Shown: positions 43,146-54,319 of the stretch, piece after piece
How positions within the stretch are numbered: the first letter of the stretch is position 1
Layout of the letters: each line of letters begins with the position of its first letter
Assembly: GCA_030068075.1 (NCBI GenBank)
Contig: CM057833.1
Span: forward strand, 43,419,587 to 43,483,586
DNA length: 64,000 nucleotides
Source: Paguma larvata
Lineage: Eukaryota; Chordata; Mammalia; Carnivora; Viverridae
Reading direction: 5' to 3'
The notes under the pieces: model-generated
What the model was told of the DNA's origin: nothing
The model's input: only the letters and a program-made list of their open reading frames with translations
Database searches by the model: none
Made by a program: the position numbers and the translations under genes

Positions 43146-45004
43146 AGGCAAATCTTTGTGGTGGAAGGTAATATGGAAACACAAACACTGTAGAGGACAT
43201 TTAACACTCTCCAATTATGAGCCTTATCTACTTTTAAAGTATTAGTGTGTAAAAGCATAGGAAACTTTGATGCAATGAAAGCCAAAGTTCTCAGAATTCA
43301 GCTCTTTTGGTGTCACACATTTACCTCCTAACTCAACAGAGGATCAGGGGAAAGTTGAGTCCCTTCTTAGAATTTTACATTTTTGTCAGCATTTTTTATT
43401 TTCTGTCCTTGAAAAAGCCACTTATTGGGATGTTTGACCACTGTATGCTAGTATGTGTACAGTTGAGGCCACAAGATAGGTTAGATCACTCTTCTTGGAG
43501 GTGATGGGACAGAGAACAAAGATACAGGCGTGTTTTTCCTTAAGGGAATAAAAATTTCCTATTTCCAAATAGCACTGTTCTCTGTCCAGTGCTGTCCAGG
43601 CCTGCAGCACATTGTGTGCCCAGCGTTATCACTTTGCATCTGCACCTTTCTTATGGACTTCCCAGCACAAAATGAAGCGAAGGTCAGAAGTGCACATCCT
43701 CTCTCTAGATCTCCCCTGGTAAGATCTGGGAACAATTGCTCAGACAATACCATGCCTGCCAATTACTTATGGCTCTTATGTGTGTTCAGATGTTCTATTC
43801 TCCACCCAACTCTTGATTTTGTGGGCACCAACTGTGTGGTGCATTCTGTCTTTAATCCTAAATACCTTGTCTCCTCTGTGGGAATCCCACAAGCCCCAGT
43901 TCAAGGTCACTACAACTTATCCCCCGGCAGAATTCATTACTGCCTTTTTCTTGCACTGCATTTCACATAATGCTTTAGTTAACATTTTCATTTTGAGTAG
44001 TATTAGAATCAAAACCCCCAACCTCTGGTATAGTCAGTTCAAGAGTCCAATCTGAAAGATACCAGTTCTGGCTTCTCATATTTGTCCCCATCAGAAACAC
44101 ATGCCTTTTTGAAAGAGGTTCGTTCCTGTAGTGTAACATTTTTTACCCTACAGGGTCAACAGAATTTTAGGGAGAATAAATTGTTCACAGAATAGGCAAG
44201 GTAATTTCATCCTATCCTTACGGTAGTGATACATTATCCAAACTGGGATATTTTGAGTACACAAAGATAAAAAATATATGTGAATTTGGTTAAGTATTTG
44301 ATTGGCTAACACCCTATAAATACTTCTATTCACACATTTCTAAAAATAAGTTTCTAAAAAAAAAAAAAAAAAAAAAAGGAGTAACATCTATTAAGTTCTG
44401 TGTATTACTTGTGAACACCAGAAAGCAATGCTATTTACCCCCATCCTTTACTCAACCTCTTTGCCATCTTCCTCTGTGGTATAACATCATCGGCATTTTT
44501 ATGCATGAGATTTTCAGTGTCATGTTATTTCATTTTTTTCTCATGTATTGTCAGACATCCTCAAGTTGCATTTTCTGGTCAATGAATCCAACCTTACTTT
44601 TGTTTACGGTCATAATATTTGAGAAAAACTAAGTGTGGAGGTATCTGGTAAGCTCAGAGGAAATTCCATTATAAGATTTACAGTTTTTGTTTGTGTATTA
44701 AGATGTGCATAGTCCAAATGTTTTTATGGGTACTATCATTTGCCCTCATTTTGAAAATATTTGAAATCTTTTTGAAGATAAAAATCACCATACAGGTTTT
44801 CCCGAAGATTCTTTTTCCTAAATGTAGATGTTTCAAAACTGTAGGTACCCTTCACGTTATTTTTGGTTCCAATACATAATATTTATCCAATTAGAAATAG
44901 GCACTTCCAATGATTTCTGCTTGCAATACCACATGGATATCAAACTGGCATTATTTAGCTCTTTGCAAATTCTTTCTTCTGCTTCGGTTTAGGTAAGCTC
45001 ACAC
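43146..45004. other. Unassigned non-coding DNA
   Basis: Faint L2-like phrases at 43870-43980. A22 homopolymer at 44356-44377. The 146-codon frame at 43530-43970 is cysteine-rich but anonymous, with another open frame on each strand over part of it. No gene called. Confidence 0.4.
44356..44377. repeat. Poly-A run (A22)
   Basis: Uninterrupted A22 preceded by 'AAATAAGTTTCT'. No retroelement body could be identified upstream. Confidence 0.9.
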
Positions 45005-45272
45005 AAGTGGGGGTATCCATGATAAGTGTCCTTCTTAGAAAGATTAGAGATCTTTCCCCTTTTTTCTTCCCCCAATCCCCTGCCCCTCATATGAAGACAC
45101 ATCAAGAAGGCAGCCATCTGTAAGCCAGGAAGCAGGTTCTCACAAGGAACCAAATCTGCTAGCACCTTGCTCTTACATGTCCCAGCCCCCAGAATGAAGA
45201 GAAATAAACATCTGTTGTTTGCCACCTGATGGGTCTGTACTATTTGTCACAGCAGTCCAAGAAGGTTAGGAC
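45005..45272 (+). repeat. MaLR LTR 3' part, sense
   Basis: 'TATGAAGACACATCAAGAAG', 'GCAGCCATCTGTAAGCCAGG', 'CAAATCTGCTAGCACCTTGC', 'GAGAAATAAACATCTGTTGT', 'CAGCAGTCCAAGAAGGTTAG' match the MaLR LTR 3' half (gaggacacagcaagaaggc..aagccaggaag..aaataaa..tctgttgttt). The 5' half is missing. Confidence 0.8.
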
Positions 45273-46519
45273 AGTGGCTATTATAAAGCAGATAAGAAAA
45301 TGGAGGGAAAGATTGCTTAGAGTCAGACGCAATAACTTAAGCTACTTGACCTTCAAAAGCCAGGCTCCACCACCTTTTGCTCAGTGGTGTGTGTGAAAGG
45401 CAATTCTATCACCAGATCGTCTGGGAAAAGACAAACCATCTACGTGTAACCATTTCCTCCTTCCACAATGTGGAAAATTTAAACCCTTTCGGCAGACAGC
45501 CTGCCTGCACACTCTCGGGAGACACAAAGATCCTGGCAAGTTCTGTGCTCCAAAATCACCCTTCTCCAATTACACTCCCCCAGGTTCCTCAGTTAGCAGG
45601 GCCCCAGCAGCTCCTCTCCTCCGAGCCAGTTCTGGGGTTGGGGCCTAATGCATCACAGGTGGGTCCTGGCTCCAAACTCATTCCAGATGGCCTCACAGCC
45701 TAAGCTTCCCAGCAACCCATTCTATTTTGGCGATCCTGGGATCATTAACAATGCTGAGGGGCCATGAGTTCTGGGAATGACAGAGACACAATCTCTGAAA
45801 TCAGGACTTTGAGAGACCTTGTATATTGCAGCAGCCACCATAATAAATGCATTCACAGGGAGTAAGTATGGGCTGACCTTGGCACTCAAAGGTTACTCTA
45901 AGGGGCCCATGAACTTGATATTGTGAATGGTCTGTCTGCTTGGCTCACAGCACAAGCATAAAGGAATCATCTGTGCTCTTACAGAAAATAACTCCATTGC
46001 CCCTGGGCTCTAGAGAGAGTAACGATATATCCTTGAACCCTACTAATTGCTGCTTCAGTTACTCTTGAAGGGAGGGGGACATGTTGGGGCAATTGCAAGA
46101 AGAGTGTAATATTCTGTTAATTGCATCTTTATATTACTAAATAGCCTTACTCTACAGAAGAATTTCAACTCCCTTTCTAGCTGGAAAGCTTCCCAAGGCA
46201 GATACTGCAAGTTGAGCAAATATTAGACTATTCAAGGGGCTTTTAAACTTAGGATCTTTTCTTGAAATAAAAACTTTTTTTGGAACTCACGTTGTAGGGT
46301 CTTAAGAACTCAGCCAAAAAATCTTAAGAGTCAAGGGCACGACATATAAAGCCAGGCATTCGATCCTTCTTGGATTTAAATTTCAATCCCATCACTTATA
46401 AGCTTAGAGAATTTGTTGGAGAAAACTGTCCTTTCTCTGATGGTCATTATCTGTGAAGTTAGGAGAATCCCAACGTAAAAGGGTATTCGTTGGTTTTGTT
46501 TATCTCCTGATCATTTTTC
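45273..46519. other. Unique non-coding DNA
   Basis: No gene. The 108-codon frame at 45377-45703 has no domain and overlaps an antisense frame. Confidence 0.45.
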
Positions 46520-46740
46520 CCCACCCTCATTCATTCGTTTATTCCCTGAGAACTTTGTGCCACTCGTAGTGCTAGACAATGCCAGAAATGTAGTTCAGGA
46601 GACAAAACTGACTTGTAATTCAACACATTTTTATTGAGCACTCACTACATGCTAGTTGCCGCACTGCAGGGCAGAGTGGTGGAAAACATGTCAGTCCTTG
46701 TGGGAGTTGGGACTTAGTAGATCTTAGGCCTATTAACCTG
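46520..46740 (-). repeat. L2 LINE 3' end, antisense
   Basis: 'CATTCATTCGTTTATTCCCT' and 'GTGCCACTCGTAGTGCTAGA', then 'AACACATTTTTATTGAGCAC' and 'TCACTACATGCTAGTTGCCG'. These are two phrases of the same L2 terminus in antisense, perhaps two overlapping copies. Confidence 0.65.
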
Positions 46741-47694
46741 CAGTGTGATTATTGCTGCAACTTTCTTCCTGCACACTGGAATATGATCGGGTGGGGTAGA
46801 TTGTGCTGGTCTGGCTCACTATAGCTCTATAAGGAGAAGACCGTCATTCTGGGTGGCAAGGAGGGAGTTTATGCAGTGGCCATTCTAGAAGTCCATATAC
46901 ATGAACACAAAAGTTCATCCCATAGACAAATTCCTCAAGTTCCCCGAAACTTTTTACTTTGATACCAATTCACATGCTCACTACCAGAAATAGCGTTTTT
47001 AGCCCACCATGTTTTTCTCCTGAAAAATTACAACAAAATACTCAGCACTGTTGATGAGGTTGAAGTTTCTTTCAACCACTGTGGTAGAAATCGCTAGTTG
47101 CTTCTCCCATCTTCCCTTGACCTGGGGACAACATAGCTTTAGTTCTAGCTTAAGGACTCCATTTGTTGGCCTCTTTTTGGTTGAGGCATATGGTTGGCAA
47201 AGAGGTGGTTGTTTTTAAAGTGCAAGTTTAACATGGGTTAAGAAACAGGTTTGGGTAGGATTGGGGGTTAATACAATAGAGAGTTACATTATCACTATAG
47301 ACAATTGGACATAGGCCTAAATAAATGTGACTCTACAATGAGCTTGGGTCTGCCACCAGAGTTTGGGTGTGACTCTTTACATGGATTAAATGTCAACTTC
47401 CAAGCAAGCTGCTTCCTGTTTCTACCACTCACTCGCCCAGGGCCACACGGTTCATTAGTTGCAAGACTAATATTCCAACTTCAATTCATTCCACTGCAAG
47501 TTGGGACTGTCAAGTTTAAGAACAGTAGCACTGGAGACAGTATGTACAAGGCACGTAGCGTGGTCTCAGAACAAAGTTGGTACTAAATCGATGGCCAGTT
47601 TTCTTCCCTCCCTTCCCCACCTTTAATTCCTGTATAGTGGACTCCAGCAGCAGCACAACAAACTTGTTGACAACTAGTTTGAGTCTTCAGAACA
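46741..47694. other. Mostly unique DNA
   Basis: A MIR-like antisense phrase ('CCCAGGGCCACACGG') at 47437-47451 and an L2-like phrase near 47546-47580. No gene; the 93-codon frame at 47305-47586 crosses them. Confidence 0.4.
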
Positions 47695-47720
47695 TGTGTG
47701 GATGTGGTGTGTGGATGTGG
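47695..47720. repeat. 13-bp perfect tandem duplication
   Basis: TGTGTGGATGTGG occurs twice head to tail (47695-47707, 47708-47720), flanked by TG-rich sequence. Confidence 0.85.
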
Positions 47721-48214
47721 TGTGTATTCACACACGCACGGGTGAGGGGGGGCAGTTGTTGAGAGAACACTGTGCAGGCATCAGGAAGATGCAGTGCCAG
47801 CTCTTGTATTCATTTGTATTGCAATGGAGCATGCATCAGCACTCGTCTTCTGGCCTGGGACTCGACTCCTTGACTGGGACATGGTTTCAATACCCATTAA
47901 GAAATCTGGTCCAGCCTGTGAGCTGAGCCAGTCTTTTCTCCACGTTCATCTTTGAAGTTTCTATAGCACACCCTCAGGACGTCTGGGCTGCTGTACAATC
48001 TAAGAATCATGATCGCACAGAGGCCTGAGGGTCACTACTTCGGTGAGACTCGAGCCACAGACGTGCCTGGTTCTCCTATGTATGTGCACATACGCCAATA
48101 GAAATTTGTTCCCAATAGCAGCTCAAGGAAAGACAGACAGTAGCCAGAGTAACTGGGGGTCTGTGTTGTGAGAACAAGACATGTGTGGCAGCTGCTGGGT
48201 GCAGATCCTGACTG
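47721..48214. other. Unique non-coding DNA
   Basis: No repeat or gene recognised. Confidence 0.45.
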
Positions 48215-48420
48215 ATGACACTCCTGTCCCTTGCCTGCCTCCTACTTTCTATGCACTGTTACTTTTTATCTTCCTACTTAGATTCCTGCTATCCCCTCCA
48301 CCTGAGATGCCATGGAATTCCTCTACCTTCCAAGACTTGGTTAAGGCCTGAGGAACTCTCAGAAAGTTCCCATCTCTGCAAAAATCAGACCCATGGATAG
48401 AGGAGATTACATGCTTTAGT
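48215..48420 (+). repeat. Possible L2 fragment, sense
   Basis: 'CTTCCAAGACTTGGTTAAGG' followed by 'CTCTCAGAAAGTTCCCATC' resembles the L2 3' phrase (cttcaagacccagctcaaa..ctccaggaagccttccc). Weak. Confidence 0.35.
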
Positions 48421-48639
48421 ATTGTAACCCCCCACACCCAAATAAACTATGGGTATTTAAGGATTTTATTTTAGTAGAATGAAATACTGGTTTTAACAGT
48501 ATTTCGTAAGAATGGTCACAACATAAAACTTCTGAACAATGAAACTGAATGCCTTTCAACTCCAGTACTGCATTGGCCTTTGTACAATACACAATGATAG
48601 GTAATAGGCTTGAGTGATATGCAGTTTGTTCCAAAAATG
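48421..48639. other. Unique non-coding DNA
   Basis: Nothing identifiable. Confidence 0.45.
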
Positions 48640-49160
48640 AGACTTTTTTCATTTATTTCTGCATAACAAATTACTGAATACCTAACGGCATAAAGTAAGT
48701 ATTCAGCATCTCAAAATTTTTGAGCATCAGAAATTCAGAAGTGGTTTGGCCAGGCAATTTGGTTCTCAGGACGTTCCTCGAGAGGCCAGCTGAGGCTGCA
48801 GGATTTACTTCCAAGGTGACTCACGTATAGGGTGAGCAGCCATTCTGCTTTGCATGGGACGGAGGAGTTTCCAAGGATGTAGAACTTCCAGGGACTAAAT
48901 CCAGCAAAGTACCAGGAAAATGGGAAGGACTGGTTATTCTACTCACTCACATTACTGGCAAGTTGCCACTGGCTGTCCACAGGAAGCCTCTGTTCCGTCC
49001 CCCATTCTGCCTGAATAACCAAACCATGGGGTGAATAGTTTGTACCGAAGTGTAGGGGATTAAAGAGACCAAAGTAGAAGCTGTAACGCCCTCACCACCT
49101 AGCATGGAAGTCACACATTGTCATTGCCATCATGTTCTATTGGTGATACACACCAGCTCT
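48640..49160 (+). repeat. Probable old interspersed repeat, family uncertain
   Basis: 'TTTCTGCATAACAAATTACT', 'GTGGTTTGGCCAGGCAATTT', 'GAGAGGCCAGCTGAGGCTGC' echo a common mammalian repeat (tgcataacaaattaccacaaa..ttctggctcagg..aggctgcaatcaagg). Only the left third is convincing. Confidence 0.4.
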
Positions 49161-49499
49161 GATGTAGTGTGGATAGAGACCATACATGGGTATTGATACA
49201 GGACACAAGGATCATTATGGGTCCTTTTGGAAACGGTCTACAACTTCTTTGGCAGAGAGCCAGAGTCAAACAAGAAGACTGGTAGGAGACTCTTAAAATC
49301 GACTAGGAGGGAAACATTAGCAGATTGGACTACAGCACTGGAAGAAGTAATGAGGCAAAGTCAAGAGATGTGCTAAGAGTTGGGTGTATGATTTCAAGAC
49401 ATTTTTATATGCCTAAGAATACATAGACATCTTTTTGCAGTCTTAGATCCAAGTGTCGGAATGGTTGGTCACTGGGTTTTTGGAATAAGCTACTCATTT

Positions 49500-49685
49500 G
49501 AGTGCACTAGTAATAAGCACCTACTATGTGCCAAGTTCTAGTTTTAATTCTGTCTCATTTGAGCTTCCCTTTTTGCAGATTGTTTCAGTTATGTAAGTTG
49601 CCTAAAATCAGTAGCTATTAAGTGTGGTAACTAGACCCACACCCTGGGATTTACTACTACCAAGTCCAGAATCTTGATAGGATAT
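49500..49685 (-). repeat. MIR SINE, antisense
   Basis: 'AATAAGCACCTACTATGTGC', 'CAAGTTCTAG', 'ATGTAAGTTGCCTAAAATCA', 'GTAGCTATTAAGTG' match antisense MIR (gcgcctactatgtgcc..ttaagtaacttgcccaaggtca..agctagtaagtg). Confidence 0.7.
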
Positions 49686-49904
49686 TTAGTTGTTTAGGAA
49701 AACCTATGGCATTTTTAAAGATTGGGACTTTAAAAATTGGGGCTTTTATTAGTTACCTAACCAGGAAAAGTCAAGCTATTTTTATGTCTAAATCAAGTAT
49801 ATTAATTTTTTTCACACGTGAAAAATATTCCCTCTAGCCTTTAAAATTTAATACCACAAAGGTTTACCCATAGGCTTAACTTATATGGCATGTGGTTGAA
49901 TGCC

Positions 49905-50000
49905 ACAAACCTAGATCCATTTTACTGATGAGGAAACCGAGGATCCCAGAGGTGCATGATGTGCCTCTGAGCTCAGAGATACTTGGGCTGAGCTTTTGTC
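49905..50000 (-). repeat. MIR SINE fragment, antisense
   Basis: 'TCCATTTTACTGATGAGGAA' then 'ACCGAGGATCCCAGAGG' is the classic antisense MIR tail. Confidence 0.65.
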
Positions 50001-50104
50001 AATGACCCCAAGTGCTCATTGTATTATGTAAATGGCCTTCACTTTGGCAGCAGAAGGTATGCAAAGGGCAGGAGGAAAAAAGGCCATTCTCCCCTCGCAA
50101 GTAG

Positions 50105-50285
50105 GTGACAGAAGACAAGACTGTGCTCTTCAGAACCAGATAGACTCAAGTCCAAATTCCTACTTTACCAGTTACCAGCCCTAGGTCCTTGGAAATACTT
50201 AATTGGCTCTTGGAGCCTCGGTTTCCTCTTCAGTAAAAGATAATGATCTTCAAGTTGTGCAATTTTAGGAGTTGGGATATGTTTA
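50105..50285 (+). repeat. MIR SINE, sense
   Basis: 'CTTCAGAACCAGATAGACTC', 'AAGTCCAAATTCCTACTTTA', 'CTTGGAGCCTCGGTTTCCTC' and 'CAGTAAAAGATAATGATC' match MIR in order. Confidence 0.75.
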
Positions 50286-50631
50286 GAAAAATAGACTCTA
50301 AGTCTACTAGAAGAATTAAGCTCTTACTTTTGTCCCCTTGACCACCCCAATTTGAGGCCGATTTGTTTCATTTCAGTGTTTCAAACATTTGAGAAAAGAC
50401 CCTTTTTCTCTTGGTGAGTCAAGGCTCTGGCCAAAGCACCTGAGAAGGATTTAATAGATGTACGCTTTTCTAGAACACACTGCCCAGAGGTATTACGCAT
50501 ATCTCTTGAGATTGGCAATAAACACACAGCCCTTGGGCAGGAGGCTGGCCCTATCAGTCCTCACACATTTTTGGACCACATTTTCCCAAACAGTTATTCC
50601 AAGTTTTAGATGTTGTTTTTCCTTATTAGTT

Positions 50632-50654
50632 AAAAAAAAAAAAAAAAAAAAAAA
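50632..50654. repeat. Poly-A run (A23)
   Basis: Uninterrupted A23. It lengthens a lysine run in frame 50458-50724 and a phenylalanine run in the antisense frame 50493-50795; both frames are artefacts. Confidence 0.9.
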
Positions 50655-50724
50655 CTTGGAATGGATAACTGTAGACTTCCTAAAACTGAAGTCTTTTATT
50701 ACTTTTGTAGCATTTTTCAATTGA

Positions 50725-50845
50725 CAGGGATTTTTCACATATGTTCTCGTTTCCTCTTGAAATATTGTGGGAAATAGAACACGAGTTAGTTCCATCTTAC
50801 AGATGGGCTTGGGACCAGTGAGGCACGAATAGGTCTTAAAGAGTA
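50725..50845 (-). repeat. MIR-family fragment, antisense
   Basis: 'CACATATGTTCTCGTTTCCT', 'CATCTTACAGATGGGCTTGG' and 'CCAGTGAGGCACGAATAGG' fit antisense MIR/MIR3. Confidence 0.45.
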
Positions 50846-51124
50846 GTCAGATAAGAAGGTACGATGAGGATTGGGGACAATAGAGGAAAGATGTCACAGG
50901 TAGAGATTTACAGGACTGTTTTGGAAAACTGACAGAATAAAGGAAGATTGGGCACAGCTGCTGGCTGGGTGTGGCATTGTGGGAAAGTGTAGATAAGCTA
51001 ACTGGAGAGAAATTTTATGATGATTCGTGGTGTGCTGTGAATGGGATCCTCACTCAGCATTACTCAGGAGACTATACTGGAGATTTCAATGATCTTTTAA
51101 ACTCTTTTTGGATGTTAATCTGAT
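50846..51124. other. Unique non-coding DNA
   Basis: Nothing identifiable. Confidence 0.4.
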
Positions 51125-51700
51125 TTTTTTCTGATTATGACGCTTTAGTGAAGAGGACCACAGATTTTTATATGTCTATGTTCATCAGGACAATTGGCCT
51201 CTAATTTTCTTGTCATGTTTTTGTCTGGCTTTGGTATCAGGGTAATGCTGACCATGTCAATTAAGTTTGTGGGGGATATACCATCCTCTAAGTTGTTAGA
51301 AGAGTTAAAGATTGGTATTAATTGCCCTTTATATGTTTGATAGAATTTACTGATAAGTCCAGGATCAGCTGGGTTTAAGAGATTTTTAGTTACTGATTCC
51401 ATCTCCTTACTGTAGTCTATTCAGATTTCCTATTTCATTATGATTCAGGTCTTGATAAGTTATAGATTTATAGAAATGCATTCACTTCCTGTAGGTTATC
51501 TAATTTATGGGCATGTAGTTATTCATGGTTTATGATCTTGAGTATATCTGTTATTAATTCAAATGTTTCTTCATTTTTGGTTGTGTCATTTTTTTCTGTC
51601 TAAAGGTTTAATTTTTTAAAACCCAGCTCTAGTTTCATTTTGATTTTTTAGTCTCTCACTTATTTTTGCTCTTTGTTATTTCTTTCAACTTTGTCATATT
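51125..51700 (-). repeat. LINE-1 ORF2 segment, inverted (reverse transcriptase region)
   Basis: On the antisense strand it encodes the region just before and within the reverse transcriptase domain. The frame 51145-51402 (-) contains residues like FYQTYKGQLIPIFNSSN and ITLIPKPDKNMTRKLEANCP, the classic L1 RT block, with frameshifts and stops elsewhere. About 570 bp. Together with the sense L1 segment immediately to the right it forms an inverted LINE-1. Confidence 0.85.
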
Positions 51701-51704
51701 TGGG

Positions 51705-51910
51705 ATATGTATATCCAAACTACGGTGAGAAACCATGTCACATCCAGTAAGGATGACAGCTATCAAAAAAAAAAAACAAAGAAAACAGAAAAAGCACGGG
51801 TCTTGGCAAGGACGTGCCCAAGTTGGAATCTTCATGCTCTGTGAGGATGTAAGCATTGCAACCACTATGGAAAATAGTATGATGGTTCAAGTTAGAAATT
51901 ACCATACAAC
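51705..51910 (+). repeat. LINE-1 ORF2 3' region, sense, part 1
   Basis: 'CTACGGTGAGAAACCATGTC' analogue, 'GTCTTGGCAAGGACGTGCCC', 'ACCACTATGGAAAATAGTAT' give the L1 ORF2 C-terminal third. It is interrupted after 'GAAATTACCATACAAC' by a SINE. Confidence 0.85.
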
Positions 51911-52118
51911 TCGGACACCTGGGTGGCTCAGTCCATTCAGTATCTGACTTTGGCTCAGGTCATAATCTCGCAGTCTGTGAGTTCAAGCCCCATGTCAGGC
52001 TCTGTGTGGACAAGCTCAGAGGCTGGAGCCTGTTTTGGATTCTGTGTCTCCCCCGCTCTCTGCCCCTCCAATGATTATGCTCAGTCTCTCCCTCGAAAAC
52101 AAAAAGTTAGGAAAAAAA
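51911..52118 (+). mobile_element. Felid-type CAN-SINE, sense, perfect 17-bp TSD
   Basis: 'GGACACCTGGGTGGCTCAGT', 'TTTGGCTCAGGTCATAATCT', 'GAGTTCAAGCCCCATGTCAG', 'GGCTCTGTGTGGACAAGCTC', CT-rich tail, short A tail. Flanked by identical AGAAATTACCATACAAC at 51894-51910 and 52119-52135, which are L1 sequence duplicated on insertion. A relatively recent event. Confidence 0.96.
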
Positions 52119-52591
52119 AGAAATTACCATACAACCCAGCAGATCCAGTTCTGGATATATACCCAAGAGAACTGAAATCTGTGTTTTCAGTATGTATTTA
52201 TACACCCACATTTGTAACACCATTATTCCCAAATAGTCAAAAGTTATAAACTATTTAAGTGTCCATAGACAGATAAGTGGAGAAAGAAAAAGTAGTCTAT
52301 GCATACAGTCTAACAGTAGTCAACCTTAGGAAGGAAAGAAATTGACACAGGCTACAGCATAGATGAACCTTCAAGACCATGTGCTAAATCAAGTCGGTCA
52401 GTCACCAAGGGATGAATACTGTAGTATCCCACTTATAGGAGGTATCTAGAGTGGTCAGATTGGTGAAAGGCTAGGGGTTGGTAGGAGAAAAGAGTGGAGC
52501 ATAGTTGAATAAATACAAATTTCTTGCTTTGCAAGATGCAAAGAATTTTGTGGGTAGTTGGTGGTAATGGTAGACAGCCATACAAAGTACT
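52119..52591 (+). repeat. LINE-1 ORF2 end and 3' UTR, sense, part 2
   Basis: Resumes with the duplicated target, then 'CTGGATATATACCCAAGAGA', 'TTTAAGTGTCCATAGACAG', 'GGGATGAATACTGTAGTATC', 'GGCTAGGGGTTGGTAGGAG'. This is an older L1 subfamily (L1MA/MB type) than the copies at 10.8 and 19.4 kb. Confidence 0.85.
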
Positions 52592-52702
52592 TTTTTGCTT
52601 TTCTAAGTAGGCCTCATGCCCAGTGCAGAGCCCAGTGCAAGGCTTGAACTTCTGACCCTGAGATCAATAGATACTTAACTGACTGAGTCACCCAGACACC
52701 CC
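52592..52702 (-). mobile_element. Short/old CAN-SINE, antisense, in the L1 3' UTR
   Basis: 'CAGTGCAGAGCCCAGTGCAA', 'GGCTTGAACTTCTGACCC', 'TGAGATCAATAGATACTTAA', 'CTGACTGAGTCACCCAGACA'. Only ~110 bp. The flanking 'AAAGTACTT' and 'ATGTACTT' are a possible TSD. Confidence 0.85.
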
Positions 52703-52785
52703 TGAATATATGTACTTGAAAATGGTGGAGATGGCAAATTTTATAGTAGGTTTATTTCACCACAATTAAATTTAACTTACCTGAA
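52703..52785 (+). repeat. LINE-1 3' terminus, sense, part 3
   Basis: 'TATGTACTTGAAAATGGTGG', 'GGCAAATTTTATAGTAGG', 'TATTTCACCACAATTAAATT' is the standard end of L1MA/MB 3' UTRs, followed by a decayed A-rich end. Confidence 0.8.
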
Positions 52786-53248
52786 ACGAGGTTCAGGATA
52801 TTAATTTTGCTAAAAAAACATTGTTTTTAGTATGTATTCACCTTGTCCCAGGACATACAAAGTGGGAATTAAGTAGAGTTTAATGAAGGGACTCTTCAGA
52901 GGAATCTTCAAGAATCCAAGAACTGGTGGGTCTCATCTATGTCGTTTTCTAAATCTACTTTTCACCCATCTCTTATCTGCCCTCATTCCAGGTTGACTGG
53001 TGTGGACCATATCCATGATCTCCTTTGTCCTCTGACTCTAGTTGGGCTTGGCCAATGTGAAACATCGATCCATGGTCTTTGCACATTTTTCTATTAAGTT
53101 ATAGGCCGTTATTATATTGATTTTTAACAACTTTTTAGAAAAATAGCCCAGAGAAGTTTTTAAGTGTAGGATTTGATAGGATAGACCAAAGTACTTGTGG
53201 AAGAGGAAAAAAATCCTAAAACAATGCAGTTCCTTTACACTGGGACCC
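52786..53248. other. Unique non-coding DNA
   Basis: No gene or repeat. Antisense frame 53038-53415 is open only because the minisatellite has no stop in the frames it cycles through. Confidence 0.45.
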
Positions 53249-53350
53249 CTCGGTGGGCATCTCCACTCGGTGGGCATCTCCACTCGGTGGGCATCTCCAC
53301 TCGGTGGGCATCTCCACTCGGTGGGCATCTCCACTCGGTGGGCATCTCCA
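53249..53350. repeat. 17-bp minisatellite, six perfect copies
   Basis: The unit CTCGGTGGGCATCTCCA repeats exactly six times (6 x 17 = 102 bp) with no substitution, then breaks at 'CTCTCCATAC'. Because 17 is not a multiple of 3, it cycles through all frames and yields 17-residue peptide periods on both strands (e.g. VGISTRWASPLGGHLHS). The open frames 53216-53479 are therefore artefacts. Perfect identity suggests recent expansion and likely copy-number variation. Confidence 0.97.
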
Positions 53351-54319
53351 CTCTCCATACCTAATCCAGATTGATTTACCTGAAACGTTGTGTTCTCCAA
53401 GAAGATGGTGGACAATGCCTAGCTTGTATAATACATGGAAAACATCTAGCAGAGCACCTTGTATATAAGAGGGACACAATATATGCTTACTAAAAGGTGG
53501 AAGAAGGATGAAAGAAGTTATCTAAGACACCCTCCTCTTGAGAACCAAAGAAATGGCCCTCTTCTTCCAAAAAGACTTAGCTAGCTGCTCTCCCTGACCT
53601 AGAGCCAAGGTCAGTAATTCAAAGCTGCCATTAGATTTCTTTGAACATTATCTTACCAAATGCTGCCTGTATTAGTGCCATACTAGTTGTATTTTGTGCA
53701 CAGTGTTTCTCTCAAAACATTTTTGACCCCGCATGTCTTGTGAACCTCACAACTGTTTTTTCTGTCCCTCCCAATAGTTACCATACTTTTGAGGACTTCC
53801 TTCCCTTCAGTTCACTACAGTGGTAGTTTATGTTCTTCTGGCCCCTCCAGCCCAGCTCAGCTGGCTTCCTGATGCCGATGCCTCTACAGCCTCCAGGAGG
53901 AATGGTGCCTTCCCACAAGGGAGCCCATTTGCTACAAAAATCCCCAACTGCTGGAACCTTGTAGCCACTACCACTGCTGGAGAATAGCAGTTTTGCCTCA
54001 TTTCTGCCTTTCAAATCTCACACAAATGCATCTAATATAGAACTCTGGTGGCAACAGAGTTTGGGAAATATAGTTCCCCAGGTTTCCAGCCCCTGTGATC
54101 AAGGCGAAAAAAGCAGGTACACAGAATGCTAACATACAACCAAAGCCCCACAACCATCCAGCACACACTTCCCCTCGGTATTTGAGTCCTCATGTCCTGT
54201 CAGGCTCTCCTGACTTGTCCCAATCTCACTACACACCTGGCTTTTTCCTAGGATACATCCCAGTTCATGCTAGTCTACCCCTAGAAGACTCTTCCTCCAA
54301 CTGGCCCGGCTAGCTCTCT
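53351..54319. other. Unique non-coding DNA
   Basis: No repeat or gene recognised. The frame 53778-54014 (-) is anonymous. Confidence 0.45.

Noticed and set aside
43530..43970. Longest sense open frame, 146 codons
   Set aside because: No recognisable domain, no intron/exon signals, other frames open on both strands over the same bases, and only chance-level length for 64 kb.
53038..53479. Repetitive proteins with a 17-residue period on both strands
   Set aside because: Produced by the 17-bp minisatellite, whose unit has no stop in the frames involved. Not a repeat protein gene.
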